The notes below the pieces were generated by a model. That model was given only the letters and a program-made list of their open reading frames with translations. It had not been told where the DNA came from and ran no database searches. A DNA stretch of 49,542 nucleotides from a virus: IMG/VR virus record IMGVR_UViG_3300047476_001021, positions 1-49,542 of that record. The stretch is one strand, 5' to 3'. Below, piece by piece: positions 23,133 to 30,844 of this stretch (its first letter is position 1; every line of letters begins with the position of its first letter). The translations under genes and the position numbers were made by a program.

Positions 23133-23486
23133 CTACATTGTGGTAGGCTTTGTGTCTGTATAGTTTAAGACCGCTCTGCCTGGCAACTCTCCTAAATCGA
23201 TCTGTTTCAGTATCTTGGCAATGCGTCGTGTAGGCATCTGTACCTCGTCTGCAAATACCCAGAAGTCACTGCCATACTCTTCCATAGGGAACTGCTCTGC
23301 AATAATCTGAGTTTCGAATTCATCACACTCAATAAGAATGCCAGTCTCGTGATTGCGGATACCGTAGTCGTCAGACTCACGAATGTATGGTTCGATGGTA
23401 AACGTTTCTGCCCACGTTGTGCCAGTCTCTTCAGTCCAGTCTTCACGGTAGAAGATGTTCAGGTCCAGTACTCTATAGCCTTGCAT
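23133..23486 (-). CDS. Hypothetical protein
   Basis: 117 aa from ATG 23486 (GGAGGT 6 nt upstream); a longer frame to 23507 is rejected. Beta-rich, acidic: YREDWTEETGTTWAETF, ILIECDEFETQIIAEQFP. Unknown. A CTACCAC/GTGGTAG inverted repeat near the stop may end the transcript. Confidence 0.65.
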   Translation of the reverse strand: MQGYRVLDLNIFYREDWTEETGTTWAETFTIEPYIRESDDYGIRNHETGILIECDEFETQIIAEQFPMEEYGSDFWVFADEVQMPTRRIAKILKQIDLGELPGRAVLNYTDTKPTTM

Positions 23487-23487
23487 A

Positions 23488-23631
23488 TTACACCTCCGCC
23501 ACATCAATGCTAAGGTCTTTAGCGATATCTTCTACGACTGCATCATAGTCCATATCTTCTTCGTAGAATCCAGTTAGGGTGAAGTACTGCCCACTGGGAG
23601 TGTGGGTAACCTCAATTGTATATTCTTTCAT
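23488..23631 (-). CDS. Small hypothetical protein
   Basis: 47 aa: EYTIEVTHTPSGQYFTLTGF, then YEEDMDYDAVVEDIAKDL. Beta hairpin plus helix. Starts in a TAATG overlap with the next-upstream gene. Resembles the other short beta-alpha proteins of this block. Confidence 0.6.
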   Translation of the reverse strand: MKEYTIEVTHTPSGQYFTLTGFYEEDMDYDAVVEDIAKDLSIDVAEV

Positions 23632-23963
23632 TAGTACCATTCCGTTCTATATCCAGTTCCAGCACAGTTTCCACATCTTGTATCTTCCTCGCCATTGGCA
23701 GAGGTACACAGTTCACACTCTACATCTCGTGAGACACAGATTTCATACATTGTATCTGACGGAACAGGCTTCTCAGAGACATAATAACCAATACGGTTGA
23801 CAAAGTGAAAGCCACTAGAAATATAAGTACCGTCGTCTCCGTCTGCGTAAGTCCAAATACAATCATCGTTGTAGTTTCCAATCTCGTCAAAGTCGTCAAT
23901 CAGACTGACACCAAGACCAAACATCTCTTCAGCCTCTTCGATAGTGATAGTCTTATAATTCAT
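23631..23963 (-). CDS. Hypothetical protein with C-terminal Cys4 site
   Basis: 110 aa from ATG 23963 (AAGGAGAG upstream). Middle motif IWTYADGDDGTYISSGFHFV then NRIGYYVSEKP is shared with the protein at 24998, so they are paralogues. The C-terminus adds CELC..CGNCAGTGY, a DnaJ-like zinc knuckle. Unknown function. Confidence 0.68.
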   Translation of the reverse strand: MNYKTITIEEAEEMFGLGVSLIDDFDEIGNYNDDCIWTYADGDDGTYISSGFHFVNRIGYYVSEKPVPSDTMYEICVSRDVECELCTSANGEEDTRCGNCAGTGYRTEWY

Positions 23964-23971
23964 TTCTCTCC

Positions 23972-24490
23972 TTAGAAGTGGAAGTCCACAGGTACAAGAT
24001 ACCACGTACCACCGACATTTATCCTATCCTTGTTCATATGAAGAGGGTTAGTTGACCAGTTCTCAATGTCAAAGAAGTAGGAGTTGAAGTCCCAGTTACC
24101 CTGCACCATATCAATCATTTTGCCGAGAGAGTAGAGTTGCATAGAGTAATCCATATCACCTTCGTACATATCAAAGTAGGATTCAAGATTGACGTTGGCT
24201 CGTTGCCATTCGTCACGGTAGCGATTGAATTCTGACATACGACTCTCAATGCATTCTACAATGATAGCCTCAAATGCTTCACTATCTTTAGATGAAACAA
24301 CCATACTCTCGTCACCGTCTTTGTATGGGTCAGCGTTTCGATTGAATCGTCCACCACCAGTTACGAACCAGTCGTACCAAGTAGCACCAGAACCAGGCTC
24401 ACCCATAATAGATTCTAGGTGAGTGCGGACGTTGATAATGGCTTCTTCTGCAGAGTCAGCCTTCGTTGCGAGATATTGCAATACGTGCAA
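23972..24490 (-). CDS. Hypothetical protein
   Basis: 172 aa from TTG 24490 with AAAGG upstream. WYDWFVTGGGRFNRNAD near residue 40 and a terminal GTWYLVPVDFHF; otherwise helical. Not recognised. Upstream is an extended -10 (TGG-TAAAAT at about 24516-24524). Confidence 0.68.
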   Translation of the reverse strand: MHVLQYLATKADSAEEAIINVRTHLESIMGEPGSGATWYDWFVTGGGRFNRNADPYKDGDESMVVSSKDSEAFEAIIVECIESRMSEFNRYRDEWQRANVNLESYFDMYEGDMDYSMQLYSLGKMIDMVQGNWDFNSYFFDIENWSTNPLHMNKDRINVGGTWYLVPVDFHF

Positions 24491-24544
24491 TGTTTTACCT
24501 TTCGTTAGGGGATGTTACTATTTTACCAAAGTTTCGGGATTTTG

Positions 24545-24706
24545 TCAAGAGCGTTCGTAAGGGAATTTTGAAATGATGTGTTCGTAGGCTTCGACGATAC
24601 CCTGCAGGTAATCAGATCCATTCCCATCCTGTAACACACTTTCTTCCCACGCCTCAAAGATGTCAGGGTACTGCTCAGTCATATAGGTTATAATCTCATT
24701 ATCCAT
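24545..24706 (-). CDS. Small hypothetical protein
   Basis: 53 aa, acidic and helical (NEIITYMTEQYPDIFEAWEE). ATG overlaps the next-upstream stop (TAATG). Unknown. Confidence 0.6.
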   Translation of the reverse strand: MDNEIITYMTEQYPDIFEAWEESVLQDGNGSDYLQGIVEAYEHIISKFPYERS

Positions 24707-24831
24707 TAGAGTTCTCCAGTCACTACCTTATCAAAGCAATCATTGCAAAGATAGTTATAGTCTTCAACATCGTGTTTAGTTGCAGGATTGGGACACCCTG
24801 CCATTTCGCATACATAGATATATGGTTGCAT
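24706..24831 (-). CDS. Tiny zinc-finger protein
   Basis: 41 aa with CEMAGC and CNDC, a CxxxxC...CxxC zinc site (YVCEMAGCPNPATKH, YLCNDCFDK). Coupled to both neighbours by 1-nt overlaps. Function unknown. Confidence 0.65.
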   Translation of the reverse strand: MQPYIYVCEMAGCPNPATKHDVEDYNYLCNDCFDKVVTGEL

Positions 24832-24998
24832 CAGTCGTTATCCTGAATGTCAAAGTGCCACTCTGCGTGGTTCTTGTATGGTTCGAAGTCGTCCATAATC
24901 CATTCGTCCAATGCTTGATAGGCTGAATCTTCATTCTCTGCTTCGACAGGAACGAGGTACTCAATCTGCACGGTTGCTGTGATTAGATACTTTCTCAT
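24831..24998 (-). CDS. VEAE-motif small protein 1
   Basis: 55 aa. Beta strand, then VPVEAENEDSAYQALDEWI, then a C-terminal strand. The [YV]-V-E-A-[ED]-x-E-x-x-A core recurs in the proteins at 25234 and 25781 and resembles the small single-stranded-sheet DpnD/PcfM-like family. Role unknown. TGATG/TAATG couplings. Confidence 0.62.
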   Translation of the reverse strand: MRKYLITATVQIEYLVPVEAENEDSAYQALDEWIMDDFEPYKNHAEWHFDIQDND

Positions 24999-25234
24999 TA
25001 GAACTCTTTCTGATTAGATACAAATACGTCATCTTCCCACGGTACTTCGGTAACAAAGTAACCAAGACGATTGATGATATGAATACCAGAAACAATATTC
25101 ATATAGATACCGTCGCCGTCTACGACAGTCCAGATATAGTGTTGGTCTACATCACCGTCAATGTCGAACAGGTCTTCATACTCAAAGTCGGTGGTAGGCT
25201 TATAAGTGGCTTGCCATTCGTCCCAAGTAATCAT
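24998..25234 (-). CDS. Hypothetical protein, paralogue of the 23631 gene
   Basis: 78 aa. IWTVVDGDGIYMNIVSGIHI then NRLGYFVTEVPW aligns with the central part of the protein at 23631-23963, but the zinc tail is absent. Unknown function. Confidence 0.68.
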   Translation of the reverse strand: MITWDEWQATYKPTTDFEYEDLFDIDGDVDQHYIWTVVDGDGIYMNIVSGIHIINRLGYFVTEVPWEDDVFVSNQKEF

Positions 25235-25395
25235 TACTTATCTCCAAAGTTATTGCTGTCATAGGGGTCAATCATTGCTTCCCAATCACCGTCAGGCAAC
25301 TGTTCGTGCTGTTCGATAGCCTTTTCGATTGCTTCCTCTTCGGTCTCTGCTTCGACCCAGTAGGCTGCGTTGTATTCTACTTGCCAAGTCTTCAT
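25234..25395 (-). CDS. VEAE-motif small protein 2
   Basis: 53 aa. WQVEYNAAYWVEAETEEEAI then a helix and acidic tail. Same family as the gene at 24831. TAATG overlap with the downstream gene. Confidence 0.62.
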   Translation of the reverse strand: MKTWQVEYNAAYWVEAETEEEAIEKAIEQHEQLPDGDWEAMIDPYDSNNFGDK

Positions 25396-25396
25396 C

Positions 25397-25561
25397 TTAC
25401 TCCTCGTCCATATACTTGATAAACACTTTGATTAGGTTTAGTCCTATTTTAGCATTGAGGTACGACATAGAATCCGATTCCAGGAGTTCGTCAATCTTGT
25501 TCGTAATCTCTAATTGAACTAACTTACGTTCATTGATTTCGTATTGTGTGATTTCGGTCAT
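25397..25561 (-). CDS. Small helical hypothetical protein
   Basis: 54 aa, helical (LVQLEITNKIDELLESDS, YLNAKIGLNLIKVFIKYM). Unknown. Its ATG overlaps the upstream stop. Confidence 0.6.
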   Translation of the reverse strand: MTEITQYEINERKLVQLEITNKIDELLESDSMSYLNAKIGLNLIKVFIKYMDEE

Positions 25562-25791
25562 AGTGTCACATCCTCAATTGATAGTTGGTTTACTGATTCA
25601 ACTTCCCACTGGTCGTCTTCCCAATAGGCTTCAGGCTCAGTAACATATGAAGCAAGGTCAGTATGTGCTACACTATCCCAAGTTTCATCGTCCCACTCAG
25701 TCATACCTGGAACAATGAAAGTAACAATAGCAAAGTCGGAAACGAAGCGGTATGTAATAAACTTATCAGGCTTCCAGTCATCACTCGTCAT
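25558..25791 (-). CDS. Hypothetical protein
   Basis: 77 aa from ATG 25791 (an in-frame GTG at 25800 is the alternative). FITYRFVSDFAIVTFIVPG, then acidic, Trp-rich YWEDDQWEVESV. Unknown. Overlaps both neighbours. Confidence 0.62.
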   Translation of the reverse strand: MTSDDWKPDKFITYRFVSDFAIVTFIVPGMTEWDDETWDSVAHTDLASYVTEPEAYWEDDQWEVESVNQLSIEDVTL

Positions 25792-25945
25792 CTTCGTCAC
25801 TCTCTTGTTCTTCTACCTCAACATCATAAACACCGTCATAGTTGAGGTTGTCGTAATACCAGCCAATCTCTTCTGCTTCTGCTTCACTGTCTGCCTCAAC
25901 ATAGCCAGTAAAGGTAACCATAGTCTTGACATAGTAGGTTGCCAT
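25781..25945 (-). CDS. VEAE-motif small protein 3
   Basis: 54 aa. YYVKTMVTFTGYVEADSEAE then a Tyr/Asp-rich strand and a very acidic tail. Same family as 24831 and 25234. First gene of its operon, with AAAGG upstream and a block-type promoter at 25975-25997. Confidence 0.65.
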   Translation of the reverse strand: MATYYVKTMVTFTGYVEADSEAEAEEIGWYYDNLNYDGVYDVEVEEQESDEDDE

Positions 25946-26004
25946 TTGATACCTTTCGTTTTAGGGATACCTCTATTATAATCCAGACCACCGACATATA
26001 ACAA

Positions 26005-26163
26005 GAGGAATCTGGGAAAATTTCGGGATCTTCGTAAAGATTTTCTTAATGTATTAATATATAGTTAAAGATAGGGCTGCGCCCCGACCTGTGGATAACT
26101 TATCCCCAACCAAATCGATCCCCATAGGGAGGGCAGTTTATACTGTTGCCCAGCAGTTGTGGA
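26005..26163. repeat. Composite intergenic element with DnaA boxes
   Basis: AT-rich part, GGGCTGCGCCCC core (26074-26085), perfect DnaA box TGTGGATAA (26090-26098) facing TTATCCCCA (26100-26108), then a GGGCAG..CTGCCC-like hairpin before the stop of the DUF932 gene. One of about a dozen related elements in the block. Confidence 0.6.
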
Positions 26164-27186
26164 TTACACTCCCAGCAGTACGCCAGCCACTACGCGAGCC
26201 AAACGGTTCTTTTCTGCGTTGATAGCAGGGTCAAAGCCAGAAGCACCAGCGAGAATGTTCTCAGAGTTGCCACCACGAGCAGTCCTGTGCCAGTCAAGGC
26301 GTTCGGTCAGAGCGTTGAGCGTACCCCAAGCAGTACCAGCGATAGTGTTGTTGTAGTCACCAACATAGATGTCGTTGATAAGGTCAATCTTGTTCTCGTG
26401 CTTTTTGAGTGAACCCTTAGCGTCTTTTTCAGGGGCAGGGTAGGCAAGAGCAACAATCTGGTCAAACTGTGCCTTAGTAACCTCAGTCTCAATCATAGCG
26501 TTAGCCATAACCGAAAACTCGTCAAGGTAGGTCTGAGCCAAGCCAAGTGCTTCACGAGCAACCTGAACCTTACCCTCAGCAGTCTGAGTGTGACGGATAC
26601 GGAACGACTGCTTCACATTACGCCACTTGCCAACACCGCCACCCAGAGCAAGGTTGAGAGTGTTAGCACACACAACACGCACAGGGGTAATGGAAGCCAT
26701 AATGGAGATAGAGCCATCGTGAGAAGTGTTGATAAGCAGGTAACTGTCCACCTTGTCAGCACGACCATTAGGGTCAAGGACAATCTCGTTGTCAAGAGCA
26801 AGCGAGCCAAAGACTACACGACCACCCTTGATAGAGCCAGCAGTCTCCCAACGACCACCACCGTCAAGCAGGTTGTCACCAAAGGTGAACAAATCCTCGT
26901 TTTGGAGAGTGTGGTAGCGTTCGCCAACGACACCCAGAACATCATTCTGAGACTTGTCGAAGGGGTTAGTACGACAAACAAAGTAGTTAGTCTTGTCAGA
27001 GACATAACCCTCTGGGAACGACAGTTCTTCCAAACGGACATTCCAGTTGTCCAAGTGAGCCAGTTTCAGCATTTCATCAGTTGATACCTCGTCTTCGAAG
27101 ACAGTACCAAGTTTGTGCCAAGCAGGTTCACGCAAGGAAGCAAAAGCAACCTCGCCGTTAGCACCGATTTCTAGTTCGTGAGCCAT
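26164..27186 (-). CDS. DUF932 / phage-plasmid-like protein
   Basis: 340 aa, the largest gene of the block. Recognised by AFASLREPAWHKLGTVFED, VLGVVGERYHTLQNEDLFTF, LLINTSHDGSISIMASITPV and RVVCANTLNLAL, characteristic of the DUF932 (TIGR03299) proteins of actinophages and plasmids. Biochemical role unknown; usually highly expressed early or replication-associated by context. GAAAGG upstream and a block-type promoter at 27222-27244. Confidence 0.88.
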   Translation of the reverse strand: MAHELEIGANGEVAFASLREPAWHKLGTVFEDEVSTDEMLKLAHLDNWNVRLEELSFPEGYVSDKTNYFVCRTNPFDKSQNDVLGVVGERYHTLQNEDLFTFGDNLLDGGGRWETAGSIKGGRVVFGSLALDNEIVLDPNGRADKVDSYLLINTSHDGSISIMASITPVRVVCANTLNLALGGGVGKWRNVKQSFRIRHTQTAEGKVQVAREALGLAQTYLDEFSVMANAMIETEVTKAQFDQIVALAYPAPEKDAKGSLKKHENKIDLINDIYVGDYNNTIAGTAWGTLNALTERLDWHRTARGGNSENILAGASGFDPAINAEKNRLARVVAGVLLGV

Positions 27187-27343
27187 CTCATACCTTTCGT
27201 TTTGTTTTTGTTGATAGTATCATTATACACCGCACCACCGACATCTAATAATTCTGGGAAGCATTTTGGGGGCATCGTAACCTAAACGTAATAACTTTGT
27301 TAGGACAAAGGGGGGGGGCGCAGCTGGATCCCCCACCCATAAC

Positions 27344-27391
27344 AAAATCCCCCTGCTACCAGCAATCTATCCAGACGCTTCGCAGGGGGAC
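27344..27391 (-). terminator. Strong terminator of the tRNA-Asp / structured RNA unit
   Basis: On the minus strand a TCCCCCTGC/GCAGGGGGA stem (27382-27390 with 27348-27356) followed by TTTTG. Confidence 0.8.
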
Positions 27392-27696
27392 TTGTGTGAG
27401 AGTTATAATTCGGAATAGAGTATTCATCTCACCTTAGTATCTCTATCCTATCTAGTGTCATCTACAACTAGCAACTCACCCATATTTCAGGGAAATGTTG
27501 AGAGGGTGGATTGTCTGTTACCACCAAGGAGAAGTCTAGCGTTCTCAATGAGTACCGCCTTAGTCCTACCACAGTCTTACTCCGCTAAGAGTATGGTCGC
27601 TAAACCAACTGTGTGCCTTCCTTACCCCCACCAGACCAAGGGTGTCGTTCAGCCACTCTCCACATAGAGCAATCGTCATTACTTACTATGTGTTTG
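27392..27696 (-). ncRNA. Candidate 300-nt structured RNA downstream of tRNA-Asp
   Basis: No reading frame of note but dense stems on the minus strand: CACATAG/CTATGTG; a three-way junction CACAGT/ACTGTG (27608-27613, 27570-27575) holding two hairpins with the identical loop TTAGCG (27594-27607 and 27578-27593); GGTGG/CCACC; CTAGT/ACTAG; GGATAGAG/CTCTATTCC. It starts immediately after tRNA-Asp and ends at a strong terminator. tmRNA was considered and rejected. No known family recognised. Confidence 0.6.
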
Positions 27697-27768
27697 CGAT
27701 TCCAAGGGGATTCGAACCCCTAATACTACTTCGACAGAGTAGCGTGATAACCATTTCACTATGAAACC
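27697..27768 (-). tRNA. tRNA-Asp(GTC), second copy
   Basis: On the minus strand: acceptor GGTTTCA/TGGAATC, D-arm GTGA/TCAC, anticodon arm CTACT-CTGTCGA-AGTAG, T-arm AGGGG-TTCGAAT-CCCCT. Complete cloverleaf, isolated from the two arrays and different in sequence from the tRNA-Asp at 3.4 kb. Confidence 0.93.
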
Positions 27769-27833
27769 TTGTTTCTCTATGTAGTTATGAATGGGCAGTT
27801 GTTTACAGAGGATTACCCAGCCCCTTTATCTCG

Positions 27834-28289
27834 TTAGAGAAGTTCCATTACCGTGTTGTAGGTGCTGGCATTGACTTCCTCTTGGTTAGTCATTTTGAGA
27901 ACTTTGAGGTTCTTTTTGAGCAAGTCCAACTTGGTAGTCCACTCACGACCATACGAGGACTTCTCGTTAGGGTTGTCAGGGCATTCGGGTCGGACAGGAA
28001 AGCCAAGTGCGTCTGTGTCGAAAGCAACGGTGATGTTACCACCACGATACCCTCCACCAAACGAAACACGAATGAGGCTTTCGTAGGTGTCACCAATCAG
28101 GTCGGACTTGTTGGTGAGGAGGTTGATAGCGTGAGCAACACAATCAGCCTCGTACTGCTTGCTGTCTGCTTCATACTTCTGTCGCTTGGCAGGGTATTCA
28201 GCAACTTCTGCCTCAATCTTGGCAATCGAAGCCTCAATGTCAGCAATCAGAACTGCGGTTGGGATTTTTACTGCTAGTGAGCGAGCCAT
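27834..28289 (-). CDS. Hypothetical protein with N-terminal coiled coil
   Basis: 151 aa. Residues 10-55 form a long charged helix (IEASIAKIEAEVAEYPAKRQ), then a beta region with SFGGGYRGGNITVAFDTDAL and a C-terminal helix. Not recognised. GAAAGGAC upstream, block-type promoter at 28322-28344 of the TGTCAGACC sub-type. Confidence 0.72.
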   Translation of the reverse strand: MARSLAVKIPTAVLIADIEASIAKIEAEVAEYPAKRQKYEADSKQYEADCVAHAINLLTNKSDLIGDTYESLIRVSFGGGYRGGNITVAFDTDALGFPVRPECPDNPNEKSSYGREWTTKLDLLKKNLKVLKMTNQEEVNASTYNTVMELL

Positions 28290-28407
28290 TTATTTAGTCC
28301 TTTCGTTTGGCTTGTATCTCTATTGTATCAGGGAGGTCTGACACGAAACTATGAAGTTAGGTTGGGCAGTTTGAGTTGATGCCCAGCAACCAGACTAGGG
28401 TCTGACC

Positions 28408-28560
28408 TTACTTGCTGGAAACCGTAGTCCAGCGAGGCTGTCCTGCGACATCAAGACGGACACGGAACGAACCGTTTGCGTTCTTGACGATTTCCTGAAC
28501 CGTACCCGAAACGCCCGACTTCTGCGTAGTGAACTGCGAACCAATGGTGATTTCACCCAT
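28408..28560 (-). CDS. Small SH3/KOW-like protein
   Basis: 50 aa from ATG 28560. Beta-barrel pattern MGEITIGSQFTTQKSGVSGT, VQEIVKNANGSFRVRLDV, RWTTVSSK. An earlier in-frame TTG at 28590 is possible but less likely. Its promoter TTGACA-N17-TATAAT (about 28612-28640 on the minus strand) is housekeeping-type, with a block-type promoter about 110 bp further up. Confidence 0.62.
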   Translation of the reverse strand: MGEITIGSQFTTQKSGVSGTVQEIVKNANGSFRVRLDVAGQPRWTTVSSK

Positions 28561-28912
28561 TGTATTACCTGCTTCCTTGTAGTGAGCCAACTGTTTGTTT
28601 GCTTCGTTATTACTATTATACCAGCGAGGGAAAGACTTGTCAAGTCTATTTGGTAACTTTTTTGTTATTTTTTTGGGGACTTCCGACTTCGTTTCCCTGC
28701 TGATAATACAAGTATACTGCTGACCACCGACATATAACTCTCCACATTCTGGGAAATCTTGTAACAGTTCGTAACTTGTTTGTCATTACAAAGTGGGGGG
28801 CGCACCGATCTTCGTCGGGGCATAGAGAAGGAGCCTTTTTAGGTCTTGCTCAGGACCTCTCTACCACTGCAGGAAAGGACAAGAATACTACAGTGGGAGC
28901 TGCATTGGGGAC
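28561..28912. other. Regulatory gap: two promoters and a composite element
   Basis: 352 bp without a gene. From right to left on the minus strand: a hairpin-rich stretch after the 28913 stop, the core GGGGGGCGCACC (28795-28806), an ACAAAG-type half of the inverted repeat, the block promoter at 28711-28733, a leader with GGGAAACGAAG, then the consensus promoter for the 28408 gene. Confidence 0.6.
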
Positions 28913-29323
28913 CTAGATTTCCTCTATCGTCCCCACGTCGAATGACTGGACAGAGAATTCTTCAACCTCTGAGTTCCACGCTTCCATTGTAACATCCGTG
29001 ATAGCAAGGTCACTAATGTCGAATGCGGCTGGTACGAGCACGTCTGCTTCAACATCCACGGTGAAGGAGACACGTACAGTTTTCAGGAGCGAGATAGCGA
29101 ATACGTCAGCAATGGAGTTTGCCAGGATATCCACGTCAACGTATTCACGCTGGTCAGTTGACAGAGCGTCCAAGAGAATCAATCGAACACTCTCCACGTC
29201 GTTTGCGTAGTCCGCCTTGATACGTTCACGGTCATTTCGAAGAGCGTTGTTGTCCTGTTCCAACAACTCAATCTGTCGTCGAAGGTTACCAACCAAACTG
29301 TCGTTGTACTGTTGTCCGTTCAT
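28913..29323 (-). CDS. Hypothetical protein with coiled coil
   Basis: 136 aa. N-terminal heptad-like helix (NLRRQIELLEQDNNALRNDR), then a domain with VRVSFTVDVEADVLVPAAF and a very acidic C-terminus. Unknown. ATG overlaps the upstream stop (TGATG). Confidence 0.7.
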   Translation of the reverse strand: MNGQQYNDSLVGNLRRQIELLEQDNNALRNDRERIKADYANDVESVRLILLDALSTDQREYVDVDILANSIADVFAISLLKTVRVSFTVDVEADVLVPAAFDISDLAITDVTMEAWNSEVEEFSVQSFDVGTIEEI

Positions 29324-29586
29324 CAGTTGCTCTCCTCTGCTTCGTCACCAATTGCTACCAATTCGTCAATCGTTGCGGTGAGGGTAGCAAAGTCCTCTTC
29401 CGACAACAGCAGTTCTGCCATTGCGTGTGCCATAAGTCCTACGAGCGTTTGCCCAAAGATGTTGATAGCAATCATCTTGTCCTCTTCGGTTTCGGCAGAC
29501 ATAATCATCGAACCTGCGATGTTCACCATTGGGTCTTGTGCCATCTGGTTAGCAACCGTCTTCATTCCAAAAGCCTTGTCCAACAT
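29323..29586 (-). CDS. Hypothetical protein
   Basis: 87 aa from ATG 29586 with AAAGGAA upstream; the longer frame to 29673 crosses the promoter and is rejected. Met-rich helical (FGMKTVANQMAQDPMVNIAG), acidic tail. Unknown. Block promoter 29617-29639. Confidence 0.68.
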   Translation of the reverse strand: MLDKAFGMKTVANQMAQDPMVNIAGSMIMSAETEEDKMIAINIFGQTLVGLMAHAMAELLLSEEDFATLTATIDELVAIGDEAEESN

Positions 29587-29638
29587 AGTTTGTTTCCTTT
29601 CGTTTGTTATAAGATAAGTATACAGGTGACCACGGACA

Positions 29639-30031
29639 TCAATCCCTGTCTGGGTATACCCTGTCCCAACCATAGTCCGTCATTCGGAAGTGGATACCGT
29701 ACACCTCAAAGATAAAGGCACGAGCGTCACCAGAGATATCCGTGAAGTCTTTGAGTTGTGACATATCGTAGTTAGGAATGTCACCCTGTTCAGAGTAATC
29801 GCCAACCACAACCACACGGTCACCAGTCCAACGACCAATGAAGTCCTTCATCACCTCTGCGTAGAAGTCACCACCACCACGCATAGGCGAACAGGTAGTG
29901 AGGACATACATCATATCCGAGAGTGAAGCCAAGTGACCTGTGTGTTCACGCTGCTTCGCACCAAGTCCAATGTCGTGAGGGTGAATGACCTCTCGCTTGT
30001 CAAGGTTGTAAATGCTGTGGTACTGTCCCAT
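29639..30031 (-). CDS. Hypothetical protein (MGQYHSIYN family)
   Basis: 130 aa. Starts MGQYHSIYNLDKREVIHPHD and continues RVVVVGDYSEQGDIPNYD, then ARAFIFEVYGIHF. I recall this start from other actinobacteriophages, with no assigned function. AAAGGACA upstream and block promoter 30061-30083. The stop region overlaps the next gene's promoter motif. Confidence 0.75.
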   Translation of the reverse strand: MGQYHSIYNLDKREVIHPHDIGLGAKQREHTGHLASLSDMMYVLTTCSPMRGGGDFYAEVMKDFIGRWTGDRVVVVGDYSEQGDIPNYDMSQLKDFTDISGDARAFIFEVYGIHFRMTDYGWDRVYPDRD

Positions 30032-30159
30032 TGTGTGTCCTTTCGTTGTCCTGTCTTACCATTATAGAGCCTACCACCGACATCAAACTGGGATTTGGGG
30101 ATCTTTTTCTTAAAGTCTTAATAACGTTTTGATAACGAGGGGGGCGCAGCCCCTGCCTC

Positions 30160-30273
30160 CTAGTCAAACCAACTAGTTATCCATTCAATCAAAAAGAATA
30201 GTGCAATGAAAGGAAAGATAAATATTGGAGCGGTCCACAGAATCAATAAGAGTCCTGTTATAAACTCTAGCAT
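30160..30273 (-). CDS. Tiny membrane protein
   Basis: 37 aa, almost entirely hydrophob (LEFITGLLLILWTAPIFIF, ALFFLIEWITSWFD). Last of five tiny coupled genes. ATG overlaps upstream TAA. Confidence 0.62.
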   Translation of the reverse strand: MLEFITGLLLILWTAPIFIFPFIALFFLIEWITSWFD

Positions 30274-30395
30274 TACTTCCTAAACTTGCTAATTTTCTCC
30301 AATGCCCCAACAATCATAGCCAAGCCACCTGCGGCTAGTGCTAAACCAGGAAGGCAGATAAGAGCAATGATGCCGATGATGAATAAGAATTCCAT
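30273..30395 (-). CDS. Tiny membrane protein
   Basis: 40 aa, hydrophobic helix (FLFIIGIIALICLPGLALAA), then Gly-rich and a basic tail. TAATG couplings on both sides. Confidence 0.62.
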   Translation of the reverse strand: MEFLFIIGIIALICLPGLALAAGGLAMIVGALEKISKFRK

Positions 30396-30565
30396 TAGTC
30401 TCTCCCCACATATTTTTCGTTTAGAACATCATAAATATATGAGTTTGGAAACATAGACTTTACGGATAGCAAGAATCGCAAAGCAGCCTCTTCGTGTCGG
30501 AAGGTAGCCAACTTACCGTCGCCTTCTCCACTCCAAACCTGATACTTTAGTACATAGTCAGTCAT
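30395..30565 (-). CDS. Small hypothetical protein
   Basis: 56 aa: YVLKYQVWSGEGDGKLATFR, then a helix with EEAALRFLLSVKSMF and a basic end. Unknown. Coupled on both sides. Confidence 0.62.
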   Translation of the reverse strand: MTDYVLKYQVWSGEGDGKLATFRHEEAALRFLLSVKSMFPNSYIYDVLNEKYVGRD

Positions 30566-30687
30566 TACGCCCTCTTTGTCTTACAGGTTGTACAAATCCA
30601 GACACCCCAACTACCCTCGCCACCAAACAGGTCAATAGATAGGTTGTGTCCGCAAGTGTGCTTATCAACAATAGTGTAGTTAGTCAT
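30565..30687 (-). CDS. Tiny zinc-finger protein
   Basis: 40 aa with CGH near residue 12 and CTTC near residue 34 (KHTCGHNLSIDLFG, WICTTCKTK), a CxH...CxxC site. Resembles minimal zinc ribbons elsewhere in the block. It has its own probable promoter inside the preceding gene. Confidence 0.62.
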   Translation of the reverse strand: MTNYTIVDKHTCGHNLSIDLFGGEGSWGVWICTTCKTKRA

Positions 30688-30695
30688 TTTGTCCC

Positions 30696-30785
30696 TTACT
30701 TGTCGAACATATCCAGTATAGCGGAAACCTGTTCATCTGTCAAGGCTTCTACGGCTTCCCAGTTTATTACATTTTCCCAGTCCAT
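30696..30785 (-). CDS. Tiny hypothetical protein with internal promoter
   Basis: 29 aa (MDWENVINWEAVEALTDEQ). First of the five-gene operon, with AAAGGGAC upstream and block promoter 30809-30831. A second promoter, TTGACA-N17-TATACT, lies within its coding sequence and would serve the next gene. Confidence 0.55.
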   Translation of the reverse strand: MDWENVINWEAVEALTDEQVSAILDMFDK

Positions 30786-30844
30786 TTTGTCCCTTTCGTT
30801 ATAAGACTATTATACATCTGACTACTGACACGAAACGGATCTGC

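Noticed and set aside
26590-27084. 164-aa open frame on the plus strand within 26.2-27.2 kb
   Set aside because: Antisense shadow of the DUF932 gene; the opposite strand carries the recognisable family motifs and RBS.
27392-27768. tmRNA
   Set aside because: The tRNA has a complete D-arm and GTC anticodon arm, lies 5' of the structured part, and no short tag reading frame ending in Ala-Ala was found.
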